DNA of 64,000 nucleotides from Arminella tubonensis (GCF_003240585.1 NZ_PCDP01000065.1:1-64000); one strand, 5' to 3'. Shown: positions 8,614 to 17,450, numbered from the stretch's first letter. Numbers and translations are program-made. Notes: generated from the sequence alone by a model not told the origin.

Positions 8614-9255
8614 ATGCTGAGTTCCAACGCCTTGACCGTTTACCTATTGACGGCATTCCTTCTCGCGATCACTCCAGGTCCGGGAATTTTCTACGTCGCT
8701 GCCCGAACCCTCTCCGGCGGCCGCTCGGAGGGAATTGCTTCGAGTCTTGGAAATGGTGTTGGTGGACTGTTTCACGTCGCGGCCGGTAGTTTGGGCGTTT
8801 CGGCGATCGTGCTGGCGAGTGCCGAACTGTTCACTGCGCTGAAGGTAGTCGGCGCACTTTACTTGATCTGGATGGGCTATCGAACCATTCGCCATGCGAG
8901 GCTCGACTATCGCTCCCTGGGTAACGCCGAGCGGTCAGTCGGCGGGAAGAGAGCCTTTCGCGATGGCGTTCTGGTGGAAGTGATGAACCCAAAGACGGCT
9001 GCGTTTTTCCTGGCCTTCATTCCGCAGTTTGTCGACACGACTTCGGATTATGTCGCGCTGCAGTTCGTGATCCTCGGAGCAATTTCCGTATCCCTCAACA
9101 CGCTCGCCGACATCGTCGTTGCGTTCGGAGCCGGGAGACTGCGCGACGGCGCGGTTTCGCGCCCGAATGTCATCCGCCGTCTTCGGGAGGGATCGGGCTG
9201 CGCGATGATATTGCTTGGGTGCGGACTGCTGCTGGCCAAACGTCCTGTTTCCTGA
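8614..9255 (+). CDS. LysE family translocator
   Basis: A 213-residue second LysE/RhtB-type membrane protein with the family start (LLTAFLLAITPGPGIFYVAARTL), six predicted hydrophobic segments and the conserved MNPKTAAFFLAFIPQFV stretch. ATG 8614 is preferred over TTG 8611 because AGGA lies 7 bases upstream. It is only distantly related to the LysE at 7023, so it did not arise by recent tandem duplication. It is probably co-transcribed with the DapA-like gene (9 bases apart). Exported compound unknown. Confidence 0.83.
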   Translation: MLSSNALTVYLLTAFLLAITPGPGIFYVAARTLSGGRSEGIASSLGNGVGGLFHVAAGSLGVSAIVLASAELFTALKVVGALYLIWMGYRTIRHARLDYRSLGNAERSVGGKRAFRDGVLVEVMNPKTAAFFLAFIPQFVDTTSDYVALQFVILGAISVSLNTLADIVVAFGAGRLRDGAVSRPNVIRRLREGSGCAMILLGCGLLLAKRPVS

Positions 9256-9327
9256 CCTCGCGAAGCAGAAGGAAATAGGCATAACCACCACCGATCCGAC
9301 CTTGGAACCTGCAATGGCGTTCGAGGG

Positions 9328-9731
9328 GTGGCGCTCAGTCCGCAGAAGGAAGTGGTCCGCAAGTTCTATAACGAGATGTAGGGCCATACGGACCTAACCT
9401 GATCCCGGATATTTTCCACGAGAGCTTCACGTTCAACGGTTCTCTCGGGCCCCACCATGGTCGGCCACGGGCAAATCTAGACGTCGGGCATTCTGGCAAT
9501 GGTGGAGACGGGGAGTCCGTGACGGCTAGAGTGCGCTTGCATGGCGTCCATAGGAAGGAACCGTTCGGCATCTCCGCGATAGGTCGGCATGTCTGGTGGT
9601 ACGGCGCGCCGTTCTTCCCGTTCGACGGCGGCGAAGTGAAGGACCTCTGTGTTCTCGGTGACATCCACTGCCTGATCGACCGCTTGAAGCATAGCGCGTC
9701 GAAAGTCGCCGAGTTTAAAACCTCGGTGTAG
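9328..9731 (+). pseudogene. SnoaL-like ester cyclase, broken
   Basis: A decayed gene of the SnoaL-like polyketide cyclase / ester cyclase family. The first frame reads QKEVVRKFYNEM and hits a stop. Another frame gives LIPDIFHESFTFNGSLGPTM followed by VGHGQ. The third gives TARVRLHGVHRKEPFGISAI, then GRHVWWYGAPFFPFDGGEV, then DLCVLGDIHCLIDRL, and stops at 9731. The order and spacing match the family, with the catalytic-type motifs in the last part. At least two frameshifts plus an in-frame stop make it non-functional. Confidence 0.75.
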
Positions 9732-10195
9732 TCAGCTCTCGGCACATTCGATTGTCGATATTTTGCCGAGCTTGCTATCCGGGTTTACCGGAAATCGCGG
9801 GCTTTGGGGAACAGACTCGGCATAGTATCCGGCTCGGGATAAATTCCCGATTTGCATATCGACACGTTAAAGGTGAAGAGCCGGAAGTTTTAGTGATCAG
9901 ACATTGGGTTTTGCTTTGAGCCTGGATATTTCCATGATTCATCATGATCGGATAACCGTCGGAACCGATTGCCGAGCTAGCTATTGTGGACCGGCTCACC
10001 GAGCGTTTAACTTCGCAGTATTGGCTCGTTGATCCACCCGGATGACCAAACTCGCTCCGCTTGCACCCGCGAGCGGAGCCCTTTGGAAAACCAAATTTCG
10101 ATAGCCGCCGTTACACAGGTCAAAGTCCGATCGGAACGGCTTCAACGGACGCATAATGCAGAGGCGAGCCTTGCAGAACACAGCCCTCGACTGGT
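9732..10195. other. No gene recognised
   Basis: About 460 bases between two pseudogenes. Frames on both strands lack start signals and family similarity, and base composition is more A+T rich than in the neighbours. It may be the debris of further decayed genes. Confidence 0.35.
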
Positions 10196-10422
10196 TTATT
10201 CAGGAAGCACATCGAGACCGAGACGGGTTTCGACAATCGGCCTGCGAGCCTCGTCGAAAACCTCCACGGAGATCATGTTCATTAGGGCACTGGGTAAACC
10301 TGAGGCAATTTCAGAGAGAATCTCTGCGCCTCGTCTTTGCAGCCTCGTCGTCTTCGAATTCATGCGACCTCCGATGCAGCATAGCCCTCTCGATCTAGGA
10401 GCGTGAAATAGTATTTTGGCAT
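10196..10422 (-). pseudogene. DUF6894 paralogue, frameshifted
   Basis: The minus strand begins ATG (10422) with MPKYYFTLLDREGYAASEVA and a stop. It then continues in other frames as EFEDDEAAKT and GAEILSEIASGLPSALMNM followed by ISVEVFDEARRPIVETRLGL, ending at a stop at 10196. This is the DUF6894 layout (N-terminal strand with YYF/YFF, a central helix rich in A/E, then a last beta pair). The intact paralogue lies 135 bases upstream on the same strand. AGAGGT before the ATG shows it once had a ribosome binding site. Confidence 0.7.
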
Positions 10423-10556
10423 CGCGCGACCTCTTGTTTGAACTGCGCAGTGATCTCCTGGCGATGCAGGGAGCTAGCTGATGGCCCTTGAATAAACGCC
10501 TGCCAAATTACATCGACATATCTGCGTGGATATAAACTAGTTAATTGACAATCGGC

Positions 10557-10790
10557 TTAAAGCCATTCGTTGTTAAACGTGAGGCTGGCGACGGATACCG
10601 CGTCGCCGCTCTCATTCCTCACCGTTACGGAAATGACCACTCGGTCTAAATCGGCCAGCTCGTCACGAGCGACATCTAGGAGGATTCTTGCTAGCTCTTT
10701 GGAAATCCGCGCACGCGACGGAAGCTCCAAGCCCTCTTCGTCTCGTGTCGGTCCGTCGCCGTTGTGCAAGTCGAAGAAATATCTGCCCAT
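10557..10790 (-). CDS. DUF6894 family protein
   Basis: A 77-residue protein starting MGRYFFDLHNGDGPTRDEEG, followed by a helix containing ARISKELARILLDVARDELA and a C-terminal pair of strands (VVISVTVRNESGDAV). This is the typical architecture of DUF6894, a family very abundant in rhizobia and of unknown function. ATG 10790 has AAGG 8 bases upstream, while GTG 10799 would add three residues. It is divergent from the Crp/Fnr gene. Confidence 0.8.
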   Translation of the reverse strand: MGRYFFDLHNGDGPTRDEEGLELPSRARISKELARILLDVARDELADLDRVVISVTVRNESGDAVSVASLTFNNEWL

Positions 10791-10916
10791 TGCGTTCACC
10801 TTGTGTCACTGCAAAAGCCCTGTGGGCAACATTTGTTCCGTTCATCGTTGGCGGCCGACAACGGCAGTTGTTCGGCAATCTAATTGAAACCATAAGCGAA
10901 GTCGCCGGAGCGCGCC

Positions 10917-11636
10917 GTGATTGAACCTCTCTTGCTCAACCTTCGAAGCCACGACGTCGTCACACGCGAGGAGGAAGATCGTCTTCGCTCGATCCTTCAG
11001 CGCGAGCAGCGGTTCTCTGTCGGAGAAGACCTTGTTTCCCAGGGAACGAGGCCAGGTTACAGCACGCTTCTGATCGATGGGTTTGCTGCGCGCTACAAGT
11101 ATATGGAGGATGGAAGCCGACAAATCACCGCGCTTAATTTGTCCGGGGATTTCGTTGATCTGCATGCGTTTCCGTTGAAGACAATGGACCACGGTATCGT
11201 CGCCATGTCGCCATGCCATGTGGCTTTCGTCGACCATGCCGATCTTGTTCGGATTACCGAGGTCGCACCGCACCTGACCCGGCTTCTTTGGCTGGACACG
11301 CTCATCGACGGCGCAATCCATCGGGAATGGATCGTCGCAATGGGCCGAAGGACGAAGAAAGCGCATCTGGCACATCTCGTTTGTGAACTCTTTCTGCGGC
11401 TGCAGGTGGTCCGGCGAACCGATGGCAACAGCTTTCATTTTCCGCTTTCGCAGGCCGAGATGGCAGACGTCCTTGGCCTGTCAATCGTCCATTTCAACAA
11501 AACGCTGCAAGCATTGCGAAAAGAGGGCTTGGTCACCTGGGAAAATCGAACGGTCAACATTCTAGACTGGCAGCGCCTCAAAGATGCCGCCGAGTTCGAT
11601 CCGACTTATCTCAACCTTTCCGTTGAGCCCAGGTGA
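10917..11636 (+). CDS. Crp/Fnr family transcriptional regulator
   Basis: A 239-residue regulator with an N-terminal cyclic-nucleotide-binding-like beta roll (about residues 25-140; DGFAARYKYMEDGSRQITAL, GDFVDLHAF) and a C-terminal winged helix (about 155-225). The recognition helix region is FPLSQAEMADVLGLSIVHFN. There is no N-terminal cysteine cluster, so it is not a classical oxygen-sensing Fnr with a 4Fe-4S cluster. The type resembles the many cysteine-poor rhizobial Crp/Fnr proteins. The GTG start at 10917 has GGAG 6 bases upstream. It faces the oxidase operon (11902-17027) and could control it or the cyd operon, which has an FNR-type box, but neither link is proven. Confidence 0.85.
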   Translation: MIEPLLLNLRSHDVVTREEEDRLRSILQREQRFSVGEDLVSQGTRPGYSTLLIDGFAARYKYMEDGSRQITALNLSGDFVDLHAFPLKTMDHGIVAMSPCHVAFVDHADLVRITEVAPHLTRLLWLDTLIDGAIHREWIVAMGRRTKKAHLAHLVCELFLRLQVVRRTDGNSFHFPLSQAEMADVLGLSIVHFNKTLQALRKEGLVTWENRTVNILDWQRLKDAAEFDPTYLNLSVEPR

Positions 11637-11828
11637 GGCGAGGGGCTACGCTGTTCGTGCGATTGAGCTCTATCTCTGATCGTTGGGACGCTGCGCTTGG
11701 GCTCTCAAGGAGCCAACTGGTCAACTTCACTTTAGCTGCCGCCTATACTCGGCCCGAAACGCCAATGCCGGAAACCGGATCGACCCATCCCAGCCTTCGC
11801 AGCTTTACTCTGGACCACGGCCTTTTCG

Positions 11829-11876
11829 TCTGTGGGCAGGCTTGCGCCGCCTGCGTGTTTGAGCCTTTCCCACAGA
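11829..11876. terminator. Structured convergent intergenic element
   Basis: An outer inverted repeat TCTGTGGG (11829-11836) / CCCACAGA (11869-11876) encloses an inner one CAGGC / GCCTG (11837-11841, 11849-11853). It lies between the convergent Crp/Fnr gene and the last gene of the oxidase operon, so it may end transcription from both sides. There is no clear T-run, so the role is uncertain. Confidence 0.3.
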
Positions 11877-11901
11877 GGTAGCCATAGGCGCACGACGGCG
11901 A

Positions 11902-12693
11902 TTAGTTCAATGATGCGTAGTAGCGCGCAGCCGCGTCGATCTCCTGCGGAGTCATTCCTCGCGCCACATTGCGCATCTGAAGGCTCGTGTCGTTGCGCCT
12001 CCCCCCCGATGCAAAGGCCTCAAGCTGCGCCTTGACGTAGGCGGCCGGCTGACCACCGATCCAGGGCGCGCCGACCTTGTTCTCGATATTCCCGTGGCAT
12101 GAACCACACGGCGCGATGCCGCGCATCGGTGCGCCGCTGACGACGATCGCAGGCGCGGGTCCGCTGGCTGTCGGATACTGTTCAGGCAGGCGAGGGAGAT
12201 AAGCGTAGTAGACCGCAAGATCGTGCATGTCCCGCTCGCTCATGTTGAGCACAAAGGGGCTCATTATCGCATTCACCCGCGCCCCCGTCTTGAAGTCCTG
12301 TAACTGCTTGTAGATGGCGACAGCATATTGGCCGGCCAGGTTCGGCGAGTCGGCGCGGCTCATACCGGTCGGTCCATGACAGATGGCGCATTTCTGCGCG
12401 AGCGTCGCCCCGCTGCCGATAGAAGAGGCAGGCGGGTGACGAAAGGCAGCGATGTCGAATTTGGCGGTCGAGACAGTGAAGGACGGGGACACGGTGTCAG
12501 TCGTGGAGCGCTTAATGGGAAAGCCCGCCGCATTGCAGATCTGATCCCAAAGGGTGCCGAGGCGACTGTCCGGTTCGGCATAGGGCAGCAGGACGAAGCC
12601 CATCAGCACCGAAAGCAGAAACATCCCGACCGTGGCGCCGACACTTATGGTGGACCAGCGGTTCGCAAAACTGAAGAGACGATCCTCGCTCAT
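11902..12693 (-). CDS. Membrane-anchored diheme cytochrome c
   Basis: A 263-residue protein with one N-terminal membrane anchor (about residues 16-38) and two c-type heme sites, CAICH (102-106) and CGSCH (196-200), in a cytochrome c4-like tandem. Candidate distal methionines lie in SPFVLNMS and LQMRN. It should face the periplasm and pass electrons to the oxidase encoded just upstream, as its ATG overlaps the oxidase subunit I stop by four bases. It is the last gene of the six-gene operon. The hemes require the Ccm system, which is not in this window. Confidence 0.85.
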   Translation of the reverse strand: MSEDRLFSFANRWSTISVGATVGMFLLSVLMGFVLLPYAEPDSRLGTLWDQICNAAGFPIKRSTTDTVSPSFTVSTAKFDIAAFRHPPASSIGSGATLAQKCAICHGPTGMSRADSPNLAGQYAVAIYKQLQDFKTGARVNAIMSPFVLNMSERDMHDLAVYYAYLPRLPEQYPTASGPAPAIVVSGAPMRGIAPCGSCHGNIENKVGAPWIGGQPAAYVKAQLEAFASGGRRNDTSLQMRNVARGMTPQEIDAAARYYASLN

Positions 12694-14315
12694 CTCTGCA
12701 TCCCCACATAGACGGCCGGCACCGACGTATCGCTGCGGAGTGCCAACTGCAGGATCGGAAAACCGTAATTAGTGATGGTGAGACCGATCATCAGGAGAAC
12801 CCAAAGAGCGTGGGTGTTCAACGCGACGGGAACGCGCACGGGTGGATGGACGGCGATGCTGAAACGGTACTCCCCCGTATCTCCGAGCGGGGCGCGATGG
12901 CCGCGAATGAGGACGGCAAAGAACAGCGCAGCTGAAATCACCAGAATGAAGCCGCCGAAGGCCGACATGATTACCGGGACAGCCTGATCGGCGATCGCCG
13001 GGTCGGTATAGTCGTAGAACGCCATCCGACGCGGCATCCCGAGAATGCCGACATAGTGCCAGGGGAAGGTCGTGACGATCATGCCGATGAACCAGAGCCA
13101 CAACTGCGCTCGCATCAGCGACAGACTGATCAGCGGCCTCCCGGTCAGGTGGGGCCATAGATCATAGGCGATCACGAAATACATAATGACGATCGCACCA
13201 CCGAAGATCAGATGGAAATGCCCTGTGATCCACTGCGTGTTGTGGATGGAGCTGTCGAGCTGATAGCTCATGTTGATCAGACCACCTGCTCCACCAAAGC
13301 CGAGCATGATGAAGGAAAACGTGACGGCCAGCATCGTCGGGTTCTTCCAGGGCAGCGCCGTGAGCCACCCGAAAGCGCCCCGCCCGCCGCGCAGACGTCC
13401 GGCAATTTCGACCGAGGCGCAAATGGTGAAGACTGTCAGAAGTGTTGGCAGTGCGACGATCGCCGTGAAGGCGGAATGGACGAACTTAAACCCCGCCCCA
13501 ACTTCAGGGTCGGCGAAAGTGTGGTGGATGCCGATCGGCATGGCGACAACGAGAAACAGCACGAAGGATATCCGCGCCATCGAGTCGCTATAAAGCCTGC
13601 CGCCGATCGCCCTTGGCACGATCGTATAATAGGCGATATAGGTCGGGACGAGCCAGAAGTAGACGATCGCGTGAAGCGTCCAGGAGAAGAATATGCGAGC
13701 CAGTCCCGCGTCGATTGTCGACTTTAAGCCAAGGGCCGCCGGGATGATCTGCAGGAGCAGTTCCAATGCTGCGCCAACGGCCGTCCAACCCCACAGATAT
13801 GAGCCTGCGACGTTGGCATACATGGCAAGGGGCACGGGGGCGCCGGGATTGGCGCGCTTCCAGACCATCAGGTTGATCGACATCAGCGCCACCCAAATCC
13901 AAGATCCGACGACGACAAGAACGACGCCGATGTAGTAAAAAGGACTGCCGATCATCGGCGGGTAGAATGTGTAGAGCACTGATGCCCAACCGAGCGAGAC
14001 GGGGATCATCGCCATGACGGCACCAATGACGATCAGCCAGAAACCCGCCCACGCCCAGCGTCTTCCGACGAGGTTCTGGCTCAGCGAACTTTCGGTGATC
14101 GCGTAGCCGAAGCCCATGGCTACCAGCGTCGGAAAGACATAACCCATGACCGTGCCGTGGGCCGTCACAGATCGGTAGTACCATTCCGGATTGCCGATCC
14201 AGGCCGCAAGCGGACTGCGGACGAACATCTGCCAGGCTCCAAGCAGCAGCGCCAGACCGAACACCGAAAACGCCAGCCAGAAATGCGAAAGAATGAGCCG
14301 TCGGCTATTTAACAC
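12690..14315 (-). CDS. B-type heme-copper oxidase subunit I
   Basis: A 541-residue integral membrane protein of the heme-copper oxidase superfamily, closest in layout to ba3/B-family oxidases. All redox ligands are visible: His53 (HGTVMGY), His215 and the cross-link Tyr219 (TLHAIVYFWL), the CuB pair His264-His265 (GIHHTF), and His366/His368 (GHFHL) for the high- and low-spin hemes. The tyrosine argues for O2 reduction rather than NO reduction. It overlaps subunit II by 11 bases and the downstream cytochrome by 4, so it is tightly co-translated. No subunit III or assembly factor is present in the operon. Confidence 0.88.
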   Translation of the reverse strand: MLNSRRLILSHFWLAFSVFGLALLLGAWQMFVRSPLAAWIGNPEWYYRSVTAHGTVMGYVFPTLVAMGFGYAITESSLSQNLVGRRWAWAGFWLIVIGAVMAMIPVSLGWASVLYTFYPPMIGSPFYYIGVVLVVVGSWIWVALMSINLMVWKRANPGAPVPLAMYANVAGSYLWGWTAVGAALELLLQIIPAALGLKSTIDAGLARIFFSWTLHAIVYFWLVPTYIAYYTIVPRAIGGRLYSDSMARISFVLFLVVAMPIGIHHTFADPEVGAGFKFVHSAFTAIVALPTLLTVFTICASVEIAGRLRGGRGAFGWLTALPWKNPTMLAVTFSFIMLGFGGAGGLINMSYQLDSSIHNTQWITGHFHLIFGGAIVIMYFVIAYDLWPHLTGRPLISLSLMRAQLWLWFIGMIVTTFPWHYVGILGMPRRMAFYDYTDPAIADQAVPVIMSAFGGFILVISAALFFAVLIRGHRAPLGDTGEYRFSIAVHPPVRVPVALNTHALWVLLMIGLTITNYGFPILQLALRSDTSVPAVYVGMQR

Positions 14316-14865
14316 AGCTTATCCTCCGCTGCCCGGCTGCCGTCGCCATGAACTGCTCCCTGTCGATGACCTTCACCTTCGCCCACATGCCTTCATGACC
14401 AACGCTGCAGAACTCCTGGCATGGCATCAAATGGTCCGCGGCCTTGTCGAACCGTGTGGTGAGCTGCGAGATATAGCCTGGCACCAGCATCGCGTTGACA
14501 TTCGTCTGCTCTATGAGCAGACCGTGGACAACGTCAGCGCTTGTGCCTCTCATGGTGATTTTGGTGTCGGCCGGAACAAGGATACAGGACGGCGCGAATG
14601 AATACTGCTGGGCGACAACCCGCACTGTCACCGAGCCATCAGGCTCAACGGCGCTCCCGAGGTTCGTCTCCACGAATTCGCCGGACATATGCAGCGTCAC
14701 CGGATCGATGGTCTCGACCTGCGACTGTGGCATGGTGGCTTGATGGACGCCGGCATATGCCGCCATTCCCGTCAGGAAGACAACTATCAGGATGGAGATA
14801 GCCGCCCACCGGCGTTCGATCCTTCCTGAAACATCTGCGCTGGCGGAATGGTTATCAGCGCTCAC
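14305..14865 (-). CDS. Cytochrome oxidase subunit II (CuA)
   Basis: A 186-residue protein with one N-terminal transmembrane helix (about residues 20-41) and a periplasmic cupredoxin domain. The CuA site is complete: His114 (VVHGLL), then CQEFCSVGHEGM with Cys149, Glu151, Cys153, His157 and Met160. It receives electrons from the cytochromes c of the same operon and passes them to subunit I. The start is GTG 14865, overlapping the stop of the upstream 57-residue gene (GTGA). The frame upstream of it reads in the wrong context for this family. Confidence 0.87.
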   Translation of the reverse strand: MSADNHSASADVSGRIERRWAAISILIVVFLTGMAAYAGVHQATMPQSQVETIDPVTLHMSGEFVETNLGSAVEPDGSVTVRVVAQQYSFAPSCILVPADTKITMRGTSADVVHGLLIEQTNVNAMLVPGYISQLTTRFDKAADHLMPCQEFCSVGHEGMWAKVKVIDREQFMATAAGQRRISCVK

Positions 14866-15035
14866 TGGACGACACCACGCGGCAGGAACACAAGTAGGTA
14901 GAACAGCAGCCACAACGCCACGACGACCGTCGTGGCGATCCCGGCAACAACGATTGCCCCGCGTGGACCGCTAGCGACAATATCATCGACTTGCTCATCG
15001 ATGGCGTCCGATCCGCTGTCTGGTGTGTTGATCAT
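14862..15035 (-). CDS. Small single-helix oxidase subunit (IIa-like)
   Basis: A 57-residue protein with an acidic N-terminus (MINTPDSGSDAIDEQVDDIV) and a single transmembrane helix (about residues 28-52). Its size, position directly before subunit II and GTGA overlap with it fit the subunit IIa found with ba3-type oxidases, which replaces a missing helix of subunit II. Sequence similarity cannot be judged at this length. GAGG precedes ATG 15035, and the previous gene ends 7 bases upstream. Confidence 0.65.
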   Translation of the reverse strand: MINTPDSGSDAIDEQVDDIVASGPRGAIVVAGIATTVVVALWLLFYLLVFLPRGVVQ

Positions 15036-15042
15036 CGATGCC

Positions 15043-16317
15043 TCATTGCAAGGGAACCGAGCGCAGCTGGTTGGCTTCGGTGGCACTGATTGGCGTGCCG
15101 GTGTTTCCCCACGCCGTTCTAATGTAGCTGACGACCGCCGCGATCTCGTCGTCGGAAAGGGTGACGGAAAAAGGCGGCATGCCGTGTGGCATGGGATTGC
15201 CGAACGTGCCTGGGGGATAGCCGCCATTCAGCACCATTCGGATCGCGTTGACAGCAGAGCCCATCTGGATGGACTGGTTGCCGGCAAGGAGGGGATAGTC
15301 GGGCGGGCGGCCCTCGCCGTTGGCCCCGTGGCAGCTCGAACAGTGGTTATCGTAGACTGACTTCCCAAGGCTGATCAGCAGGCTGCTTTCGGCATGCGGC
15401 ATCTGTGACACCGGCAGATCGGGGCTGTCCTGGGCGATGCTCTTCAAATAGACCGCCATTGCCTTGGTATCTTCGCCAGTCAGGTACTGGAGGCTGTTGT
15501 AGACGACATCAGCCATTGGGCCGTAGACCGCGCCGCGATTGGAGGTGCCCTTCTGCAGCAGGTCGGTGATGTCCTTGATGCTCCAGTCGCCGAGGCCCGC
15601 CTCCTTGTTGGAGGTCAAGGATGGCGCATACCAGTATTGCATCGGGATCAGCCCGCCCTGGAAAGCCTCCGATTCCGAGTTGCCGCCGAGCGAGTTGATC
15701 GGCGTGTGGCACATGCCGCAATGTCCAAGCCCTTCGACGAGGTAGGCTCCCCTGTTCCATTCGTCCGACTTCGAACTGTCGGACTTGAAGGTGCCCTGCT
15801 TGAAGAATAACGTCCGCCATCCAAGGATCAGTGAGCGATTATTATAGGGAAACTGCAGGTCGTGCGGGGTGTCTTTCCGAACTACGGGCTCGATGGTGCG
15901 CAGATACGCGTAGATCGCGTCGCTGTCTTCGCGGGTAACCTTGGTGTAGGAACCGAACGGCATGGCAGGGTATAGCAATCCGCCATCGGGAAACCTGCCC
16001 TCATGCATGGTGCGGTAGAAGTCGTCAGCGGTCCACTTGCCGATACCTGTGCCATCGTCCGGCGTGATGTTCGATGTATACAGCGTTCCGAACGGCGTCG
16101 GCATCGCCCTTCCGCCAGCAAACACCTTTCCTTCAGGCGCGGTGTGGCAGGCGACACAGTCGCCAGCACGGGCCAGGTATTCGCCGCGCTTTACCAGTGG
16201 ACTGGATGCCAAAGTTGCGTTCGTGTCTTCCGCCGCGACAGGCCCGACGGAGAAAACGCCCGAAATCCCAACGAGAACGCAAATCGGAGTGATCATGCGG
16301 CGGAGAGTATTGCCCAT
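15043..16317 (-). CDS. Triheme cytochrome c, dehydrogenase-subunit type
   Basis: A 424-residue exported protein with a signal peptide (about residues 1-29) and three c-heme motifs, CVACH (54-58), CGMCH (199-203) and CSSCH (325-329). The order, spacing and segments such as NITPDDGTGIGKWTADDFYR and FPDGGLLYPAMPF match the cytochrome subunits of membrane alcohol, gluconate and aldehyde dehydrogenases. No flavin or PQQ dehydrogenase gene is beside it; here it belongs to an oxidase operon. It may therefore link periplasmic dehydrogenases to this oxidase. The start at 16317 has GAGGAGGGA just upstream, inside the end of the previous gene. Confidence 0.85.
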   Translation of the reverse strand: MGNTLRRMITPICVLVGISGVFSVGPVAAEDTNATLASSPLVKRGEYLARAGDCVACHTAPEGKVFAGGRAMPTPFGTLYTSNITPDDGTGIGKWTADDFYRTMHEGRFPDGGLLYPAMPFGSYTKVTREDSDAIYAYLRTIEPVVRKDTPHDLQFPYNNRSLILGWRTLFFKQGTFKSDSSKSDEWNRGAYLVEGLGHCGMCHTPINSLGGNSESEAFQGGLIPMQYWYAPSLTSNKEAGLGDWSIKDITDLLQKGTSNRGAVYGPMADVVYNSLQYLTGEDTKAMAVYLKSIAQDSPDLPVSQMPHAESSLLISLGKSVYDNHCSSCHGANGEGRPPDYPLLAGNQSIQMGSAVNAIRMVLNGGYPPGTFGNPMPHGMPPFSVTLSDDEIAAVVSYIRTAWGNTGTPISATEANQLRSVPLQ

Positions 16318-16319
16318 GG

Positions 16320-17027
16320 TCAATTCCCTCCTCGCGGTTGGCTTCCGCAGGCAAGTGGAAGCGTGAAGCTCCCTTTGGCCGCAGGAACGGGATTGGCCGG
16401 GGCCGGTTGCGCCGAAAGCCACGCAGCTACCGCGGTGACGTCAGCCTCCGTCAGATGGCCAGCGACAATTTGCATACAATCGGGTGCAATCGCGGTTCGC
16501 GTACCATAGCGCCAGCCGCCAAGCTGGGCGCTGAGATAGGTGGCACGGAGCCCGAGCAGACCAGGTATTGCTGGCTCCTGCCCGGTGAGCAGCGTTCCAT
16601 GACAGCTCGCGCATGCCGGAACGCCTTTGTCAGCGTCACCGCTGTTGACTAGGTCGTCGCCTCGCTTCAGAACCTCCGCGCTGACGTTAGGAGTGGGCAT
16701 GGCCGGCAATGGCGGATGTTGCGCGGCAAAGTACTCCGACATCTGCTTCAGGTAGGGATCGGGCAGAAACTGCAGCAGATAGTTCATCGGCGGATATCTC
16801 CGCCGACCGCTGCGAAAGGCGAGCAATTGATTGTAAAGGTAGCCGGCCGGCTTTCCGGCCAGTCTGGGGAAATAGGGATCGTTTGTTCCTCGACCCTCGA
16901 TGCCATGGCACGGCGTACAGGCCTGAACCCGTTCCGCCATTCCGGGAACCGATACGTCCGCGGCGGCGGCGGAAGTGGCCACGACGATTGCGATTGACGC
17001 TGTCAGTCCCCGTAGTCTTAGCCGCAC
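16320..17027 (-). CDS. Diheme cytochrome c (c4-like), periplasmic
   Basis: A 235-residue protein with a signal peptide (about residues 1-23, ending ATSAAAADV) and two heme sites, CTPCH (37-41) and CASCH (139-143), each followed by a c4/c553-type fold. The segment PRLAGKPAGYLYNQLLAFRS is typical of cytochrome c4. It is the first gene of the oxidase operon. GTG 17027 has GGGAG 8 bases upstream. It is probably a soluble or loosely bound electron carrier to CuA. Confidence 0.83.
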   Translation of the reverse strand: MRLRLRGLTASIAIVVATSAAAADVSVPGMAERVQACTPCHGIEGRGTNDPYFPRLAGKPAGYLYNQLLAFRSGRRRYPPMNYLLQFLPDPYLKQMSEYFAAQHPPLPAMPTPNVSAEVLKRGDDLVNSGDADKGVPACASCHGTLLTGQEPAIPGLLGLRATYLSAQLGGWRYGTRTAIAPDCMQIVAGHLTEADVTAVAAWLSAQPAPANPVPAAKGSFTLPLACGSQPRGGN

Positions 17028-17121
17028 TGCGATCGCTCCCGACGCCGTCCAGAATTGAGATCAGTACACCGAGTACGAACCGTGTCAACAACGGCGCCGT
17101 CTGGCGGAAGGCATCCAACGC

Positions 17122-17450
17122 TCACAGCGAAGAGCTGTATTTCGTGGGGCTTGCCCCGGTCACGCGGCTGAACACTCGCGAGAAATGGGCCTGATCCGCC
17201 CAAGTTCGTATTCGAGGCCAGAGATTATCTTCCGGAATGCTCGGCAGCGACGTCGTTGATTGCCTTGAACGCCAGATAGAATTGAAAGGAATGGAACGGG
17301 CTGTTGATGAGTACACTCGAGTCACGCCTGAGGTCATAAAATTCCGTCTGCTGAGGAACCGGAGCGTTGCCACCGAGCGCTTGTCGAACCATAACTCATG
17401 ATCGGAATTGGCGATTTGCCACCCGATGAGCTTTGCATCATCGTAGGCGA
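17122..17450 (-). pseudogene. AraC family regulator, internally deleted
   Basis: The minus strand shows EFYDLRRDSSVLINSPFHSF followed by QFYLAFKAINDVAAEHSG, typical of the cupin-like sensor domain of one AraC subgroup. A deletion and frame change follow, and then the end of an AraC DNA-binding domain (ADQAHFSRVFSRVTGASPTK) with a stop at 17122. Most of the DNA-binding domain is missing. It lies divergent to the oxidoreductase at 17680, the usual place for such a regulator, so that gene may have lost its activator. Confidence 0.7.

Noticed and set aside
17028..17121. Search for an FNR/FixK box before the B-type oxidase operon
   Set aside because: The closest sequence (TTGAGATCAG) lacks the second half-site, so no box is claimed.
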